The notes under the pieces: model-generated | Databases searched by the model: none | Told to the model about the DNA's origin: nothing | Seen by the model: the letters and a program-made list of their open reading frames with translations, nothing else | Shown: piece after piece, positions 30,378-41,317 of the stretch | Numbering within the stretch: the first letter of the stretch is position 1 | Layout: each line of letters opens with the position of its first letter | Translations under genes and position numbers: made by a program | Origin: Pseudomonas benzenivorans | GTDB lineage: Bacteria; Pseudomonadota; Gammaproteobacteria; Pseudomonadales; Pseudomonadaceae | NCBI RefSeq assembly: GCF_033547155.1 | Contig: NZ_CP137892.1 | Span: forward strand, 2,542,001-2,606,000 | Reading direction: 5' to 3' | DNA: 64,000 bases

Positions 30378-31166
30378 TCAGTGGCTCAGGAAGTCCAGCA
30401 CAGGACGGGTGAAGGCCTCCCCGGCCTCGACGTTGGACAGGTGGGCGGCGTGCAGTTCCAGCAGCCGCGCGCCGCTGATGCGCTCGGCCATGAAGCGGCC
30501 GTCCGCCACCGTGGTCACCGGATCGGCGCTGCCGGCGACGATCAGGGTCGGCGCCCGGATCGCACCGAGTTGCTCGCGGTAGTCGGCATCGCGCACCGCC
30601 GCGCAGTTGGCCGCGTACCCCTGGGACGAGGTCTGCGCGAGCATCGCCACCACAGGCTCGACCTTCGCCGGCTCGGCTGCTGCGAACGCGGCGGTGAACC
30701 AGCGTGCGATGGAGGCGTCGCGCAACGCCTGCATGGCCGCCTGGCCGTCACGCAGAACGCTGTCGATGCGCGGGTTCCACACCTCGGGGCTGGCGATCTT
30801 CGCCGCGGTGTTGCACAGCACCAGCTTGTCCAGGCGCTCGCCGGCGTTGATCGCCAGCCACTGGCCGATGAGCCCGCCCATGGACAGACCGCAGAAATGC
30901 GCCTTGGCGACGTCCAGGGCATCGAGCAGCGCCAGTACGTCGCGGCCATTCTGCTCGATGCTGTAGAAGCCTTCGCTGACCAGCGAGTGGCCATGGCCGC
31001 GGGTGTCATAGCGCAGCACACGGAAATGCTCGGTGAAGGCCGGCATCTGCGCGTCCCACATGTGCAGGTCGGTGCCCAGGGAGTTGGACAAGACCAGCAC
31101 CGGCGCGCCGGCCGGCCCTTCGAGCTGATAATTCAATTCACCGTCGGCGAGTCGGACGACAGGCAT
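30378..31166 (-). CDS. pcaD: 3-oxoadipate enol-lactonase
   Basis: Hydrolyses beta-ketoadipate enol-lactone to beta-ketoadipate. A 262-residue alpha/beta hydrolase with oxyanion region LSNSLGTDLHMW, nucleophile Ser95 in CGLSMGG and C-terminal His in LHAAHLSNVE. ATG 31166 (MPVVRLADGE) fits the family. It is the last gene of pcaIJFD and completes the shared branch from the CatC product. Confidence 0.95.
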   Translation of the reverse strand: MPVVRLADGELNYQLEGPAGAPVLVLSNSLGTDLHMWDAQMPAFTEHFRVLRYDTRGHGHSLVSEGFYSIEQNGRDVLALLDALDVAKAHFCGLSMGGLIGQWLAINAGERLDKLVLCNTAAKIASPEVWNPRIDSVLRDGQAAMQALRDASIARWFTAAFAAAEPAKVEPVVAMLAQTSSQGYAANCAAVRDADYREQLGAIRAPTLIVAGSADPVTTVADGRFMAERISGARLLELHAAHLSNVEAGEAFTRPVLDFLSH

Positions 31167-31267
31167 GACGCAGTTCCTCACTAGATCATTCAATTCAAGA
31201 CGCCGCCCCGGAGGCACGATTGCTATCGCCTGTGCTCTGGGGCGGCGCAGTGCTCAGTATCGCTGAA

Positions 31268-32469
<1,202 letters not shown>

Positions 32470-32473
<4 letters not shown>

Positions 32474-33252
32474 TCCTCACCTCCGGCCTGGCCATGGGCG
32501 GCCGCGGTGCGGGCCTCCAGGGCGCGCAGGGCTTCGAGTTCCAGCGCCGTCGGCGCGGCGGTCTCGGCGACGCTGTCGGCGAAACGGATGGCCCAACCGG
32601 TGGCGGCCACCACCTGCTCGCGGCTTACCCCCGGGTGCAGCGAGGTGACGATGAATTCGTTGGTGCCGGCTTCCGGCTCCATGATGCATAGATCGGTGAT
32701 GATGCCCACCGGGCCGGCGCCGGGCAGGCCCAGCTGCTTGCGGTGGTCGCCGCCCTCGCCATGGCCGACCGAGGTGATGAAGGCCAGCTTGTCGACGAAG
32801 GTGCGGTGCGACTGCTTGAGGATGATCAGCACCTGCTTGGCCGATCCGGCGATCTCCGGCGCGCCGCCGGCGCCCGGCAGGCGCACTTTCGGCTGGTGGT
32901 AGTCGCCGATCACCGTGGTGTTGATGTTGCCGTACTTGTCGACCTGGGCGGCGCCGAGGAAGCCCACGTCGATGCGCCCGCCCTGCAGCCAGTAGCGGAA
33001 GATCTCGCCGGTCGGCACCACGGTGTCGGCAGTCTCGGCCAGCTCGCCGTCGCCGATCGACAGCGGCAGCACGCTGGGCTTGGCGCCGATCGGGCCGGAT
33101 TCGTAGATCAGCACCACGTCCGGCGAGGAGGTCAGGCGCGCCAGGTTGGCGGCCTTGGACGGCAGGCCGATGCCGACGAAGCATACCGCGCCGTTGTTCA
33201 GGCGGCGGGCGGCGGCCACGGTCATCATTTCATTGGTGCTGTAGGCGCTCAT
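32470..33252 (-). CDS. pcaJ: 3-oxoadipate CoA-transferase subunit B
   Basis: With PcaI, transfers CoA from succinyl-CoA to beta-ketoadipate. A 260-residue subunit with the active-site region [20 protein letters not shown] and [13 protein letters not shown] segment ([20 protein letters not shown]). I use ATG 33252, which overlaps the pcaI stop as TGATG; the GTG one codon earlier is less likely. Confidence 0.96.
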
Positions 33253-34109
33253 CACTTGGCCTCCTGCTGCGCGGCCAGTTTGGCCTGGAACTCTGAGAAA
33301 TCGGCGGTGCCGCGGATGTACTGGTCGATCCAGGCGGTGAAGCGCTCACGATCGCGGGCGATCGGGTCCCAGGCCTGGTAGAAGCGGTTGTCGCGCTCGG
33401 AGTAACCCAGGGCATAGGACGGATGGGCGCCTCCCGGTACATGGCAGACCGCGGTCAGCGCCCAGCTCGGCAGCACGCAGGCGTTCATCGGCGCGTTCAG
33501 GTCGTCGACGACCTCCTCCACCGTGACGATGCAGCGCTGGGCCGCCAGGGCCGCCTCCTTCTGCACGCCGAGGATGCCCCAGAGCAGCACGTTGCCCTTG
33601 CGGTCGGCCTTCTGCGCGTGGATCACGGTCACGTCCGGGCGCACGCTTGGCACCGCCGCCAGCACTTCGCCGGTGAACGGGCAGGTGACCGTCTTGATCA
33701 GCGGGTTGACCTTGGGCAGGTCGGAGCCGGCATAGGCGCGCAACACGGCGAACGGCAGGTTGGATGCGCCGGCGACATAGGCGTTGGCCAGGTCCGCATG
33801 GCTGTGCTCCTCGATCTCCAGGGGCTGCGGCCAGCCCTTCTCCACCGCGTCGCGCAGGCGGTGCAGCGAGCCGACGCCGGGATTGCCGCCCCACGAGAAC
33901 ACCAGCTTCTTGGCGCAGCCGGCGCCGATCAGCAGGTCGTAGACCAGGTCGGGGGTCATGCGCACCAGGGTCAGCTCGCGCTTGTTCTGGCGGATCAGCT
34001 CGTGGCTGGCGGCGGTGGGGATCAGGTGGGTGAAGCCTTCGAGGGCGACGGTGTCGCCGTCGTTGACGAAGCGCTTGACCGCTTCGCCAAGGGAAATGAG
34101 TTCGGCCAT
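33252..34109 (-). CDS. pcaI: 3-oxoadipate CoA-transferase subunit A
   Basis: Partner of PcaJ, 285 residues, beginning MAELISLGEAVKRFVNDGDT. The glycine-rich CoA-binding region (FSWGGNPGVGSLHRLRDAVE) and CPFTGEVLAAVPSVRPDVTV are intact. It is the first gene of pcaIJFD; a PcaR-type operator lies about 90-120 nt upstream, inside the end of the chemoreceptor gene, so this operon is likely induced by beta-ketoadipate through PcaR. Confidence 0.96.
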   Translation of the reverse strand: MAELISLGEAVKRFVNDGDTVALEGFTHLIPTAASHELIRQNKRELTLVRMTPDLVYDLLIGAGCAKKLVFSWGGNPGVGSLHRLRDAVEKGWPQPLEIEEHSHADLANAYVAGASNLPFAVLRAYAGSDLPKVNPLIKTVTCPFTGEVLAAVPSVRPDVTVIHAQKADRKGNVLLWGILGVQKEAALAAQRCIVTVEEVVDDLNAPMNACVLPSWALTAVCHVPGGAHPSYALGYSERDNRFYQAWDPIARDRERFTAWIDQYIRGTADFSEFQAKLAAQQEAK

Positions 34110-34178
34110 CGGAGTTACTCTCGCTCGGTTGACGGTGCCACCGCGTGAGGGTGGCGGGTGAGTCAACGGTAAGCCGAG

Positions 34179-35156
34179 TCAGCCGGCCAAACAATCCGAT
34201 AATCGCTTATCCGTGCGATTAACGAACAGTGTCTGATCCAGCCCTTCGACCATGCCCTGGGCCAGGGCGCGCTGCTCGTGCAGGCGCTGGACGATGCGCT
34301 GGACTATCTCCAGCCGCGCAGTGGCGCCCGCACGCATCTCGCCCATGGCCCCCAGGGCCGCGGCGGCCTTCTCCAGGCCGGTGCGGGTGGACTGACCGAT
34401 ATGCTCGACCCCGGTCCGCGCCTCCTGCGCCGACTGCTGCAGGCCGCCGGCGATCTGGCGAATCTGCTCGCTGGACTCGTTGGCGCGCTGGGCCAGGTGG
34501 CGCACCTCGTCGGCCACCACGGCGAAACCGCGGCCGTGCTCGCCGGCCCGCGCGGCCTCGATGGCCGCGTTGAGCGCCAGCAGGTTGGTCTGTTTGGCGA
34601 TGTCCTGAATGCTGCCGACCAGGGCGCCGATGCGCAGCGACTGCTGCGACAGACCATCGAACACCTGGTCGATGCTTTCCATGTAGCCGGCCAGGTCGCG
34701 GATCGCCGCCTCGCACGCCTGGATGCTGGCGGCGCTGAACTGCACCTTCTCCCCGCCCGCCCGCGCCAGCTCCGTGGCGTACTGCATGTCCTGCTCGGTG
34801 CGCAGAATGCCGTCGAGCAGCTGGGCCAAGGGCGCGCGCAGCGGCAGGCCCGGATCGGCCGGCTGCTCGGCAACGGGCGCCGGCGGCAATAACGGCGCCT
34901 CCGGCTCGGCGGCCGGCGCGGGTGGCGCCGGCAGCTGCACTTCGACCAGGGTCGGCGGCAGCCTGTGGTACAGCAGCCCCGCCAGGACGAGGCTGACCAG
35001 CACCCAGGCGGCCAGCGGACCATGCAGGTTGCTGTCCAACAGCAGGCCGGTGGCGGCCAGTGCCGCCGTCAGCTGCAGCAACGCCGCCAGGGACTTGAGT
35101 CGCCCCTGGCGGGGCTCGCCGGCGATCCGGCTCATCGATGGGCTCGCCGGGATCAT
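34179..35156 (-). CDS. Methyl-accepting chemotaxis-type protein without a large sensory domain
   Basis: A 325-residue chemoreceptor. Two N-terminal membrane helices ([20 protein letters not shown] and [19 protein letters not shown]) are joined by only about six residues. A Pro/Ala-rich linker (about 70-105) and the signalling domain follow, with hairpin tip [20 protein letters not shown] and [20 protein letters not shown] intact. There is no periplasmic ligand domain and no PAS domain, so it may sense metabolism or take signals from a partner. Its ATG overlaps the livF stop (ATGA), which ties it to the transporter operon. Its last codons contain the pcaI operator. Confidence 0.9.
   Translation of the reverse strand: MIPASPSMSRIAGEPRQGRLKSLAALLQLTAALAATGLLLDSNLHGPLAAWVLVSLVLAGLLYHRLPPTLVEVQLPAPPAPAAEPEAPLLPPAPVAEQPADPGLPLRAPLAQLLDGILRTEQDMQYATELARAGGEKVQFSAASIQACEAAIRDLAGYMESIDQVFDGLSQQSLRIGALVGSIQDIAKQTNLLALNAAIEAARAGEHGRGFAVVADEVRHLAQRANESSEQIRQIAGGLQQSAQEARTGVEHIGQSTRTGLEKAAAALGAMGEMRAGATARLEIVQRIVQRLHEQRALAQGMVEGLDQTLFVNRTDKRLSDCLAG
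34196..34227 (-). promoter_or_regulatory. PcaR-type operator for pcaIJFD, inside the chemoreceptor gene end
   Basis: On the minus strand GTTCGTTAATCGCAC (34213-34227) matches the P. putida PcaR consensus GTTCGATAATCGCAC at 14 of 15 positions. It is followed by the inverted partial copy GCGATTATCGG. It lies about 90-120 nt before the pcaI start. Confidence 0.85.
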
Positions 35157-35869
35157 AGGCCGATATGCTCCTGCAGAATCTGCGGCTGGCGCTGCAGCTC
35201 GGCGCTGGCGCCGTCGTAGACCACCCGCCCCTTGACCATGATCATGCTGCGGTCGGTAAGGTCGAGCAGCACGTTGACGTTCTTGTCCACCACCAGGGTG
35301 GCGATGCCGCTGGCCTTGATCAGGCGGATGACCTGCCAGATTTCCTTGCGGATCAGCGGCGCCAGGCCCTCGGTGGCCTCGTCGAGGATCATCAGCTCGG
35401 GGTTGGTCATCAGCGCGCGACCGATCGCCACCATCTGCTGCTCACCGCCGGAGAGGTTGCCGGTCAGGTGCTTGATGCGCTCGGCCAGGCGCGGGAAGGT
35501 CGACAGCACCCGTTCCAGGTCCCAGTCGCGGCGCCCGTCCAGGCCCGGGCGGGCGGCCATGATCAGGCTCTCGCGCACGCTCAGGTTGGGGAACATGCCC
35601 CTGCCCTCCGGCACGTAACCGATACCGCGGCGGATGATCTGGTGGGTGGCGCGGCCGCTGCAGTGTTCGCCGCGGATCAGCACCTCGCCGCGACGTGCCG
35701 GGGTCAGGCCGAGCAGCGAGCGGATGGTGGTGCTCTTGCCCATGCCGTTGCGCCCCATCAGCGCCAGGGTCTCGCCTGGCTGGATATGCAGGTCGACGCC
35801 ATGCAGGACATGGCTGTTGCCGTAGTAGGTGTGCAGGCCGGTGGCCTGCACCAGGGCTTGTGTGCTCAT
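35153..35869 (-). CDS. Branched-chain/aromatic-type ABC transporter ATPase LivF
   Basis: A 238-residue ATPase of the hydrophobic amino acid uptake family. It has Walker [11 protein letters not shown], signature [12 protein letters not shown] and Walker [15 protein letters not shown] 35869 ([20 protein letters not shown]) overlaps the livG stop as TGATG; the same frame stays open upstream within livG but that part is not coding. Together with the other four subunits it probably imports an aromatic acid, judging by the surrounding catabolic genes. Confidence 0.93.
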   Translation of the reverse strand: MSTQALVQATGLHTYYGNSHVLHGVDLHIQPGETLALMGRNGMGKSTTIRSLLGLTPARRGEVLIRGEHCSGRATHQIIRRGIGYVPEGRGMFPNLSVRESLIMAARPGLDGRRDWDLERVLSTFPRLAERIKHLTGNLSGGEQQMVAIGRALMTNPELMILDEATEGLAPLIRKEIWQVIRLIKASGIATLVVDKNVNVLLDLTDRSMIMVKGRVVYDGASAELQRQPQILQEHIGL

Positions 35870-36627
35870 CAAAATTGCTCCTCGCCGTCGCCCAGATAGG
35901 CCTGCTGTACCGCCGGATCGTTGCGCACCTGGTCCAGCGGCCCGCTGGCCAGCATCTCGCCGTTGACCATCACGGTCAGGGTGCTGGCGATGCTGAACAC
36001 CGCGTCCATGTCGTGCTCGACCAGCACCATGGCGTACTGCTCGGACAGGCTGGCCAGCAGCTCGACCACCCGCGCCGACTCGTCCTTGCCCATGCCGGCC
36101 ATGGGCTCGTCGAGCAGCAGGAAGCTCGGTTCGGTGGCCAGCACCATGCCGATCTCCAGCTGGCGCTGCTCGCCGTAGCTCAGGGCATCGGCCAGGGTGT
36201 CGCGGTGCCGGGCCAGGCCGCACAGCTCCAGCGCCCGCTCGGCGCGCTCGCGCACCTCGGCATAGGCCTCGCAGCGGCGGAAGAAGCGGAAGGAGTTCTG
36301 CAACCGCGACTGCGCCGCCAGCCAGCAGTTCTCCAGGCAGGTGAAGCTGGGGAAGATATTGGTGCGCTGGAAGCTGCGGCCGATGCCCAGGTGCGATACC
36401 CGATTGGGCGCCAGGCCGGTGATGTCGCGGCCGTGAAAGAGGATCTGCCCGGCGCTGGGCTGCAGATGGCCGGACAGCAGGTTGACCATGGTGCTCTTGC
36501 CGGCGCCGTTGGGACCGATGATCGCGTGCACCTCGCAAGGCGCCACGCTCAGGGAGATGTCGTTGACCGCGTGCAGGCCGCCGAACGCCTTGCTCAGTCC
36601 GCGGGTTTGCAGAACAGGGACAGTCAT
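35869..36627 (-). CDS. Branched-chain/aromatic-type ABC transporter ATPase LivG
   Basis: A 252-residue ATPase with Walker A IIGPNGAGKST, signature LSYGEQRQLEIG and Walker B FLLLDEPMAGM. The extra loop RSFQRTNIFPSFTCLENCWL is typical of LivG. It overlaps livM by 4 nt. Partner of the LivF-type ATPase. Confidence 0.94.
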   Translation of the reverse strand: MTVPVLQTRGLSKAFGGLHAVNDISLSVAPCEVHAIIGPNGAGKSTMVNLLSGHLQPSAGQILFHGRDITGLAPNRVSHLGIGRSFQRTNIFPSFTCLENCWLAAQSRLQNSFRFFRRCEAYAEVRERAERALELCGLARHRDTLADALSYGEQRQLEIGMVLATEPSFLLLDEPMAGMGKDESARVVELLASLSEQYAMVLVEHDMDAVFSIASTLTVMVNGEMLASGPLDQVRNDPAVQQAYLGDGEEQF

Positions 36628-37664
36628 ACGCCGGCCTCCTTCTTCAGCGTTTCGTCGGTGGGTGGCGTGGCCGCGTCGGCGACCGCGGCCTGGCGCCGGC
36701 TAGCGAGTTGCAGCAGCAGACCGGCGATACCGCGCGGCAGCAGCAGCACCATGGCGATGATCACCAGGCCCATGGGCAGCTCCCAGTGCGGCGTCAGGCC
36801 GGCGAACAGCTGATGCAGGCCCTCGAAGGCGAAGGCGCCGAGAATGGGGCCGAACAGGCTACCCATGCCGCCGAGGATGACCATCACCAGGGCGTGGGCC
36901 GAGAGCTGCCAGCTGACCTGGCTGGGGCTGACGAAGCCGTACTGGGTGGCCGAGAGCATGCCGGCGTAGCCGGCGATGGTGCCGGCGATGACGAAGGCCA
37001 CCAGCTTGTAGAACAGCGGGTTGTAGCCCATGGAGCGAACCCGTTCCTCGTTGCTCTTGATGCCCAGCAGCACCCGGCCGAACGGCGCGCGCAGGAAGGT
37101 GCGCAGCAGCAGGTAGACCAGCACCAGCGAGCCCAGTACCAGGTAGAACAGGCTGCGCGGATTCTCCAGATCCAATAGCTGTACGCCGGCGATCGCCACT
37201 TCGGGCTTGAGGAACAGGTAGATGCCATCCGAGCCGCCGGCGAAGGCGGCATCGTGGAACAGGTAATAGAGCATCTGCGAGAAGGCGATGGTCGCCATGA
37301 TGAAGAAGATCCCCGAGGTACGGATGATCAGCAGGCCCATCAGCAGCGCGGCGGCGGCGCTGACGCCCAGGCACAGGGGCAGCGCCAGCCAGAAACTGAC
37401 CGCCTCGTACTCCGGGGCGAACAGCACCAGGCTGTAGCCGGCGATGCCGAAGAAAGCCGCCTGGGCCAGGCTGACCATGCCGGTCACGCCGACCAGCAGA
37501 TCGAGGCTGAGGGCCACCAGGGCGAGGATCATGATGTGGGTCAGTTGCTGCAGGTGGAAGCCATGCTGCTCGCCGCTGAGGCTTTCGCCGAACAGCGGAA
37601 AGCCGGCCAGCAGCAGAACCAGCACCAGCAACAGGTAACGGATGCTTGGGGGTAAGGGACGCAT
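36624..37664 (-). CDS. Branched-chain/aromatic-type ABC permease LivM
   Basis: A 346-residue inner-membrane permease with about ten hydrophobic helices. The family segment GVTGMVSLAQAAFFGIAGYS is near residue 60 and VILGGMGSLFGPILGAFAFE near residue 265. The C-terminus is an Ala/Thr-rich tail. Overlaps livG by 4 nt and follows livH after 26 nt. Confidence 0.94.
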   Translation of the reverse strand: MRPLPPSIRYLLLVLVLLLAGFPLFGESLSGEQHGFHLQQLTHIMILALVALSLDLLVGVTGMVSLAQAAFFGIAGYSLVLFAPEYEAVSFWLALPLCLGVSAAAALLMGLLIIRTSGIFFIMATIAFSQMLYYLFHDAAFAGGSDGIYLFLKPEVAIAGVQLLDLENPRSLFYLVLGSLVLVYLLLRTFLRAPFGRVLLGIKSNEERVRSMGYNPLFYKLVAFVIAGTIAGYAGMLSATQYGFVSPSQVSWQLSAHALVMVILGGMGSLFGPILGAFAFEGLHQLFAGLTPHWELPMGLVIIAMVLLLPRGIAGLLLQLASRRQAAVADAATPPTDETLKKEAGV

Positions 37665-37690
37665 GGGGCGTTTCCTCCGAGGGGCAGGTG

Positions 37691-38551
37691 TCAGGCGAAC
37701 AGCCCGCGAGGTTTGAACAGCAGCACGACGGCCATCAGCAGGTAGATCGCCATGCCCGCGTATTGCGGTGCCAGCACCGCGCCCCAGGTGGCGGTCAGGC
37801 CGACCAGCAGCGCGGCGAAGAAGGCGCCACGAATCGAGCCCAGGCCGCCAATCACCACCACCACGAAGGCGATGATGAGGATCTGGTTGCCCATGCCCGG
37901 GTACACCGAGGACACCGGTGCGGCGATCATCCCGGCGAACGCGGTAAGCGCCGTGCCGGCGGCGAATACCAGGGTGTAGACCACGCGGATATTGATCCCC
38001 AGGCCCTGGACCATCTCGCGGTTGCTGGCGCCGCCACGGATGACGATGCCCAGGCGGGTGCGCTGCAAAACCATGTACATGGCCAGGGCGATCAGCCCGC
38101 AGACGGCGGAGACGAACAGCCGGTAGACCGGGTACTCGAGGGTCTCGGTGAGCCGTACCGAGCCTTCCAGCAGCGCCGGAATCGCCACGCTGTGGACGTC
38201 GTTACCCCAGACGATACTGCGCAACGAGTCGATCACCAGAATCAGACCGAAGGTCATCAGCACCTGGTCGAGATGGTCGCGGCTATACAGCGCCTGGATC
38301 AGGAAGCGCTCGATCAACACCCCGAGCAGGGCCGCCAGCGGCAGGCCGAGGAGGATGGCGAGAAACAGGTTGCCGGTCAGCGCGGTCAACCAGAAGGCCA
38401 GGTAGGCGCCGGCCATGTAGAGGGCGCCGTGGGCCAGATTGATGATGTGCATGATGCCGAAGATCAGGGTCAGGCCGCTGGCGATGAGAAACAGCAGCAG
38501 GCCATACTGCAGACCGTTCATGGTCTGGATCAGAACTGTAGGAAAATCCAT
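37691..38551 (-). CDS. Branched-chain/aromatic-type ABC permease LivH
   Basis: A 286-residue permease with about eight membrane helices. Characteristic segments are GLTLIFGIMHIINLAHGALY near the N-terminus and VVIGGLGSIRGAFFAALLVG near the C-terminus. It is separated from the binding-protein gene by a strong stem-loop. Confidence 0.94.
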   Translation of the reverse strand: MDFPTVLIQTMNGLQYGLLLFLIASGLTLIFGIMHIINLAHGALYMAGAYLAFWLTALTGNLFLAILLGLPLAALLGVLIERFLIQALYSRDHLDQVLMTFGLILVIDSLRSIVWGNDVHSVAIPALLEGSVRLTETLEYPVYRLFVSAVCGLIALAMYMVLQRTRLGIVIRGGASNREMVQGLGINIRVVYTLVFAAGTALTAFAGMIAAPVSSVYPGMGNQILIIAFVVVVIGGLGSIRGAFFAALLVGLTATWGAVLAPQYAGMAIYLLMAVVLLFKPRGLFA

Positions 38552-38580
38552 CGGGAATACCTGGCGTAGACGAGTGGGCC

Positions 38581-38609
38581 GGCCCCGCGCACCCAGGGTG
38601 CGCGGGGCC
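38581..38609 (-). promoter_or_regulatory. Strong stem-loop between livK-type and livH-type genes
   Basis: GGCCCCGCGCACC and GGTGCGCGGGGCC form a perfect 13-bp stem around a 3-nt loop, without a U-run. Such intercistronic stem-loops often protect the upstream mRNA so that the binding protein is made in excess over the permease. Confidence 0.75.
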
Positions 38610-38626
38610 GGGTGCCGCAGGGCTGG

Positions 38627-39796
38627 CTAGAGCTTGCAGCCCGGTGCCGGATCGGCCAGGTCTGCGGCCGCGATACCGGCCACCTGGTTGACGCCGCCCC
38701 TCACCTCGCGCAGGTAGACGTTCTGCACCGGGTTGTGGGCCTTGGAGAAACTCCAGTCGCCGCGTGGGCTGGCGATGTGCGCCTGGCTCATGGCGGCGAT
38801 CCAGGCCGCACGATCGGTGGTGTTACCGGCGACCTTCTGCAACGACTGGGTCAGCAGCAGACCAGTGTCGAAACCCTGCACCGCGTAGATGTCCGCCTCC
38901 TTGCCGAACTGCTGGCGATAGGCGTCACGGAAGCTAAGGTTCTGCTCGGTGTCCAGACTGTCGGCGTAGTGCAGTGTGGTCAGCACACCTTCGGCGGCCT
39001 GGCCTTGCGCGGCCAGGGTGCCCTCGGTGAGGAAGCCCGAACCCAGCAGCGGGATCTTGCCCTGCAGGCCCGCGGCGGCGTAGTCCTGGACGAACTTGGC
39101 GGCGCCGCCACCGGCGAAGAAGACGAATACCGCATCCGGCTTCAGCGCGGCGATCTCGGTCAGCTGCGACTGGAACTCCACATCCGGAAACGGCACGTAG
39201 ATCTCCTTGCTGACGGTGCCACCGGCCTTCTCGAAACCTTCCTTGAAGCCCTCCACCGATTCGGTGCCGAAACCATAGCGCCAGGCCAGGGTGACGATGT
39301 TCTTGTAGCCCTTGTCGGCGGCCACCTGGCCCATCGGGTAGGCGGTCTGCCAGGAGGTAAACGAGGTGCGGAAGATGTTCGGCGCGCACAGCGGACCGGT
39401 GGCGGCGTTGAAACCGGCATTGGGGATGATCAGCGGTACGCCGCTGTCGCGGGCCACCTTGACCGCGCCCATGCCGACCCCCGAATGCACCGGCCCCACC
39501 ACCACGTCGACCTTGGCGCCATCGACCAGCTTCTGCATGTTCGGCACCGCCTTGCCCGGGTTGGCTTCGCTGTCGACGCTGACGTACTCCACCGCACGCC
39601 CGCCGAGCTGACCGCCCTGCTGCTCGATGGCCATCTTCATGCCGTTGGTGATGGCCTCGCCGAGGGCCGCATAGGTGCCGGTGTAGGGCAGCAACAGGCC
39701 GACCTTGACCGGGTCGGCGGCCTGGGCCTGGTTGCCCAGGGCCAGCAGCAGGGTGGCGGTACCGAGGGTGGAAGCGATTTTCTTATAGTTGTTCAT
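38627..39796 (-). CDS. LivK-type periplasmic binding protein, probably for aromatic acids
   Basis: A 389-residue type I periplasmic binding protein. The signal peptide (MNNYKKIASTLGTATLLLAL, cleavage after AQA) precedes DPVKVGLLLPYTGTYAALGE. The rest has the two-lobe pattern, including VDVVVGPVHSGVGMGAVKVA. ATG 39796 gives the proper signal peptide. It is first in its transporter operon, after the porin. The ligand is inferred to be benzoate or a related acid from context. Confidence 0.9.
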   Translation of the reverse strand: MNNYKKIASTLGTATLLLALGNQAQAADPVKVGLLLPYTGTYAALGEAITNGMKMAIEQQGGQLGGRAVEYVSVDSEANPGKAVPNMQKLVDGAKVDVVVGPVHSGVGMGAVKVARDSGVPLIIPNAGFNAATGPLCAPNIFRTSFTSWQTAYPMGQVAADKGYKNIVTLAWRYGFGTESVEGFKEGFEKAGGTVSKEIYVPFPDVEFQSQLTEIAALKPDAVFVFFAGGGAAKFVQDYAAAGLQGKIPLLGSGFLTEGTLAAQGQAAEGVLTTLHYADSLDTEQNLSFRDAYRQQFGKEADIYAVQGFDTGLLLTQSLQKVAGNTTDRAAWIAAMSQAHIASPRGDWSFSKAHNPVQNVYLREVRGGVNQVAGIAAADLADPAPGCKL

Positions 39797-39883
39797 CGTG
39801 AGTTTCCATGGTCGCAAGGTTGTCGGGATGTAACGGATCTAAGTTGCGCCGCGCCGACGCCCAGGCCGGAGCGGCGCAGGAAG

Positions 39884-41173
39884 TCAGAGCAGGCTCCAGG
39901 TGTAATTGAAAATCAGCCGGTTCTCGTCGACGTCGGTGCGGTAGTTGGAGCGCGCGGTGACGTTGCGCACTTTCACGCCCAGGCCCTTGAGCGAGCCGCT
40001 CTGCACCACGTAGCCGATGTCCAGGTCGCGCTCCCACTCCTTGCCCTCGAAGCCGCGGCCGGTGTCGACGTTGTCGCCTTGGATGTAGCGCACCCCGGCC
40101 ACCAGGCCCGGCGCGCCCAGGGCCGCGAAGTCGTAGTCGTAGCGGACTTGCCAGGAGCGCTCGTCGGCCGAATCGAAGGTGAAGGTCGGCACCTCGTTGC
40201 CCAGCGGGCTGACGTTGGCGAACACCCGCGGCAGGCCGTCGTCGCCGAACATCGCCTGGTAGCCGAGGTAGAAGGTGTGGCCACCGTACTTGGCCGACAG
40301 CAGCGAATACGCCGCCTGGTTGTCCAGCTTGCCGATCAACTGCTCGCCGTCCTCGGCCGAGTCGAAGTAGCCGAGGCTGGCACCGAGCACCCAGTCGCCC
40401 ACCGGCTCGCTGTGTTTGAGGCTGAAATGGCGCTGGTTGTAGAGGTCCTGCAGCTGGGCGTACCAGGCACCGACCGCGGTGCGGTTGTCGTTGAAGGCAT
40501 AGTCGGCACCGGCGTAGTTGAACCGGTCGGTGGTGACCAACTGGCCGGCCTGACGGCGCGGGACGAAACCCACCATGGCGCCGAGCTCGCCGTCACCCGC
40601 CTCGTTGCGCAGGCTGGTGGAACGCAGCTGGCCGCCTTGCAGGGTCAACCCGGCGAACTCGTTGGAGACCAGGCTGGCGCCCTGGTAGGTCGGCGGCAGC
40701 AGGCGGATATCGCCGAAGTAGAGCACCGGCAGCATCAACTGCTGCTCGCCGATCCTCAGCTCGGTCTTCGATACCTTGACCTTCAGCGCCGCGCCCAGGC
40801 GGCTGTACTCGTCGGCCGCCCTGCCCTCGTCAGTCACCGGCAGCAGGCCGGTATTGACCCGGTCCGGGCTGCTGTCGAGCTTGAGGCCGAGCAGGCCCAC
40901 GGCATCGATGCCGAAGCCGACGGTGCCCGGGGTATAGCCGGACTTGAAGTTGAGGATGAAGCCCTGGGCCCACTCCTCGGCCTTGGACTGCTGGTTCGGC
41001 CCGACGATGTCGGAGTAGTCGCGACTGAAGTAGTAGTTGCGCGCCGTTAGGGTGGCGCTGCTGCCGGCGACGAAGCCGCCTTCGGCCGCCATCAGACTAG
41101 CGGGCAAGGCCAGGGCGACGGCCAGGGACAAGGGGGCCCGCAATACGCGGGGTGCAGGGATCGATTGCATCAT
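39884..41173 (-). CDS. benF: OprD-family outer-membrane porin, BenF type
   Basis: A 429-residue porin that should let benzoate-like acids cross the outer membrane. Signal peptide at residues 1-30 ([20 protein letters not shown]), then OprD-family strands ([35 protein letters not shown]) and the C-terminal [17 protein letters not shown]. The start is one of two adjacent ATG codons (41173 or 41170). An ACAACAACTACAA motif lies 12-24 nt upstream. The benF name rests on similarity plus its place next to benE. Confidence 0.88.
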   Translation of the reverse strand: MMQSIPAPRVLRAPLSLAVALALPASLMAAEGGFVAGSSATLTARNYYFSRDYSDIVGPNQQSKAEEWAQGFILNFKSGYTPGTVGFGIDAVGLLGLKLDSSPDRVNTGLLPVTDEGRAADEYSRLGAALKVKVSKTELRIGEQQLMLPVLYFGDIRLLPPTYQGASLVSNEFAGLTLQGGQLRSTSLRNEAGDGELGAMVGFVPRRQAGQLVTTDRFNYAGADYAFNDNRTAVGAWYAQLQDLYNQRHFSLKHSEPVGDWVLGASLGYFDSAEDGEQLIGKLDNQAAYSLLSAKYGGHTFYLGYQAMFGDDGLPRVFANVSPLGNEVPTFTFDSADERSWQVRYDYDFAALGAPGLVAGVRYIQGDNVDTGRGFEGKEWERDLDIGYVVQSGSLKGLGVKVRNVTARSNYRTDVDENRLIFNYTWSLL

Positions 41174-41184
41174 CGTTTCACTCT

Positions 41185-41197
41185 TTGTAGTTGTTGT
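41185..41197 (-). promoter_or_regulatory. CA motif (Crc/Hfq-type) in front of the BenF-like porin
   Basis: ACAACAACTACAA on the minus strand just upstream of the start fits the AAnAAn pattern bound by Hfq/Crc in Pseudomonas, predicting repression on preferred carbon sources. Confidence 0.65.
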
Positions 41198-41317
41198 CGT
41201 GATGTTGACTTCCACCCTTGCCGGCAACGAGTCGCGGCAACGCAAGCGGGTGGCCTTACCCCCGCCCTGCCCCGGTATCCCCCAGGCAAGGCGGCAATAA
41301 CCGATGGAACGGCCGGC

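Noticed and set aside
35870..36538. N-terminal extension of the livF frame through livG
   Set aside because: The frame stays open by chance; LivG in the overlapping frame has clear ATPase motifs and the true LivF start at 35869 fits the family.
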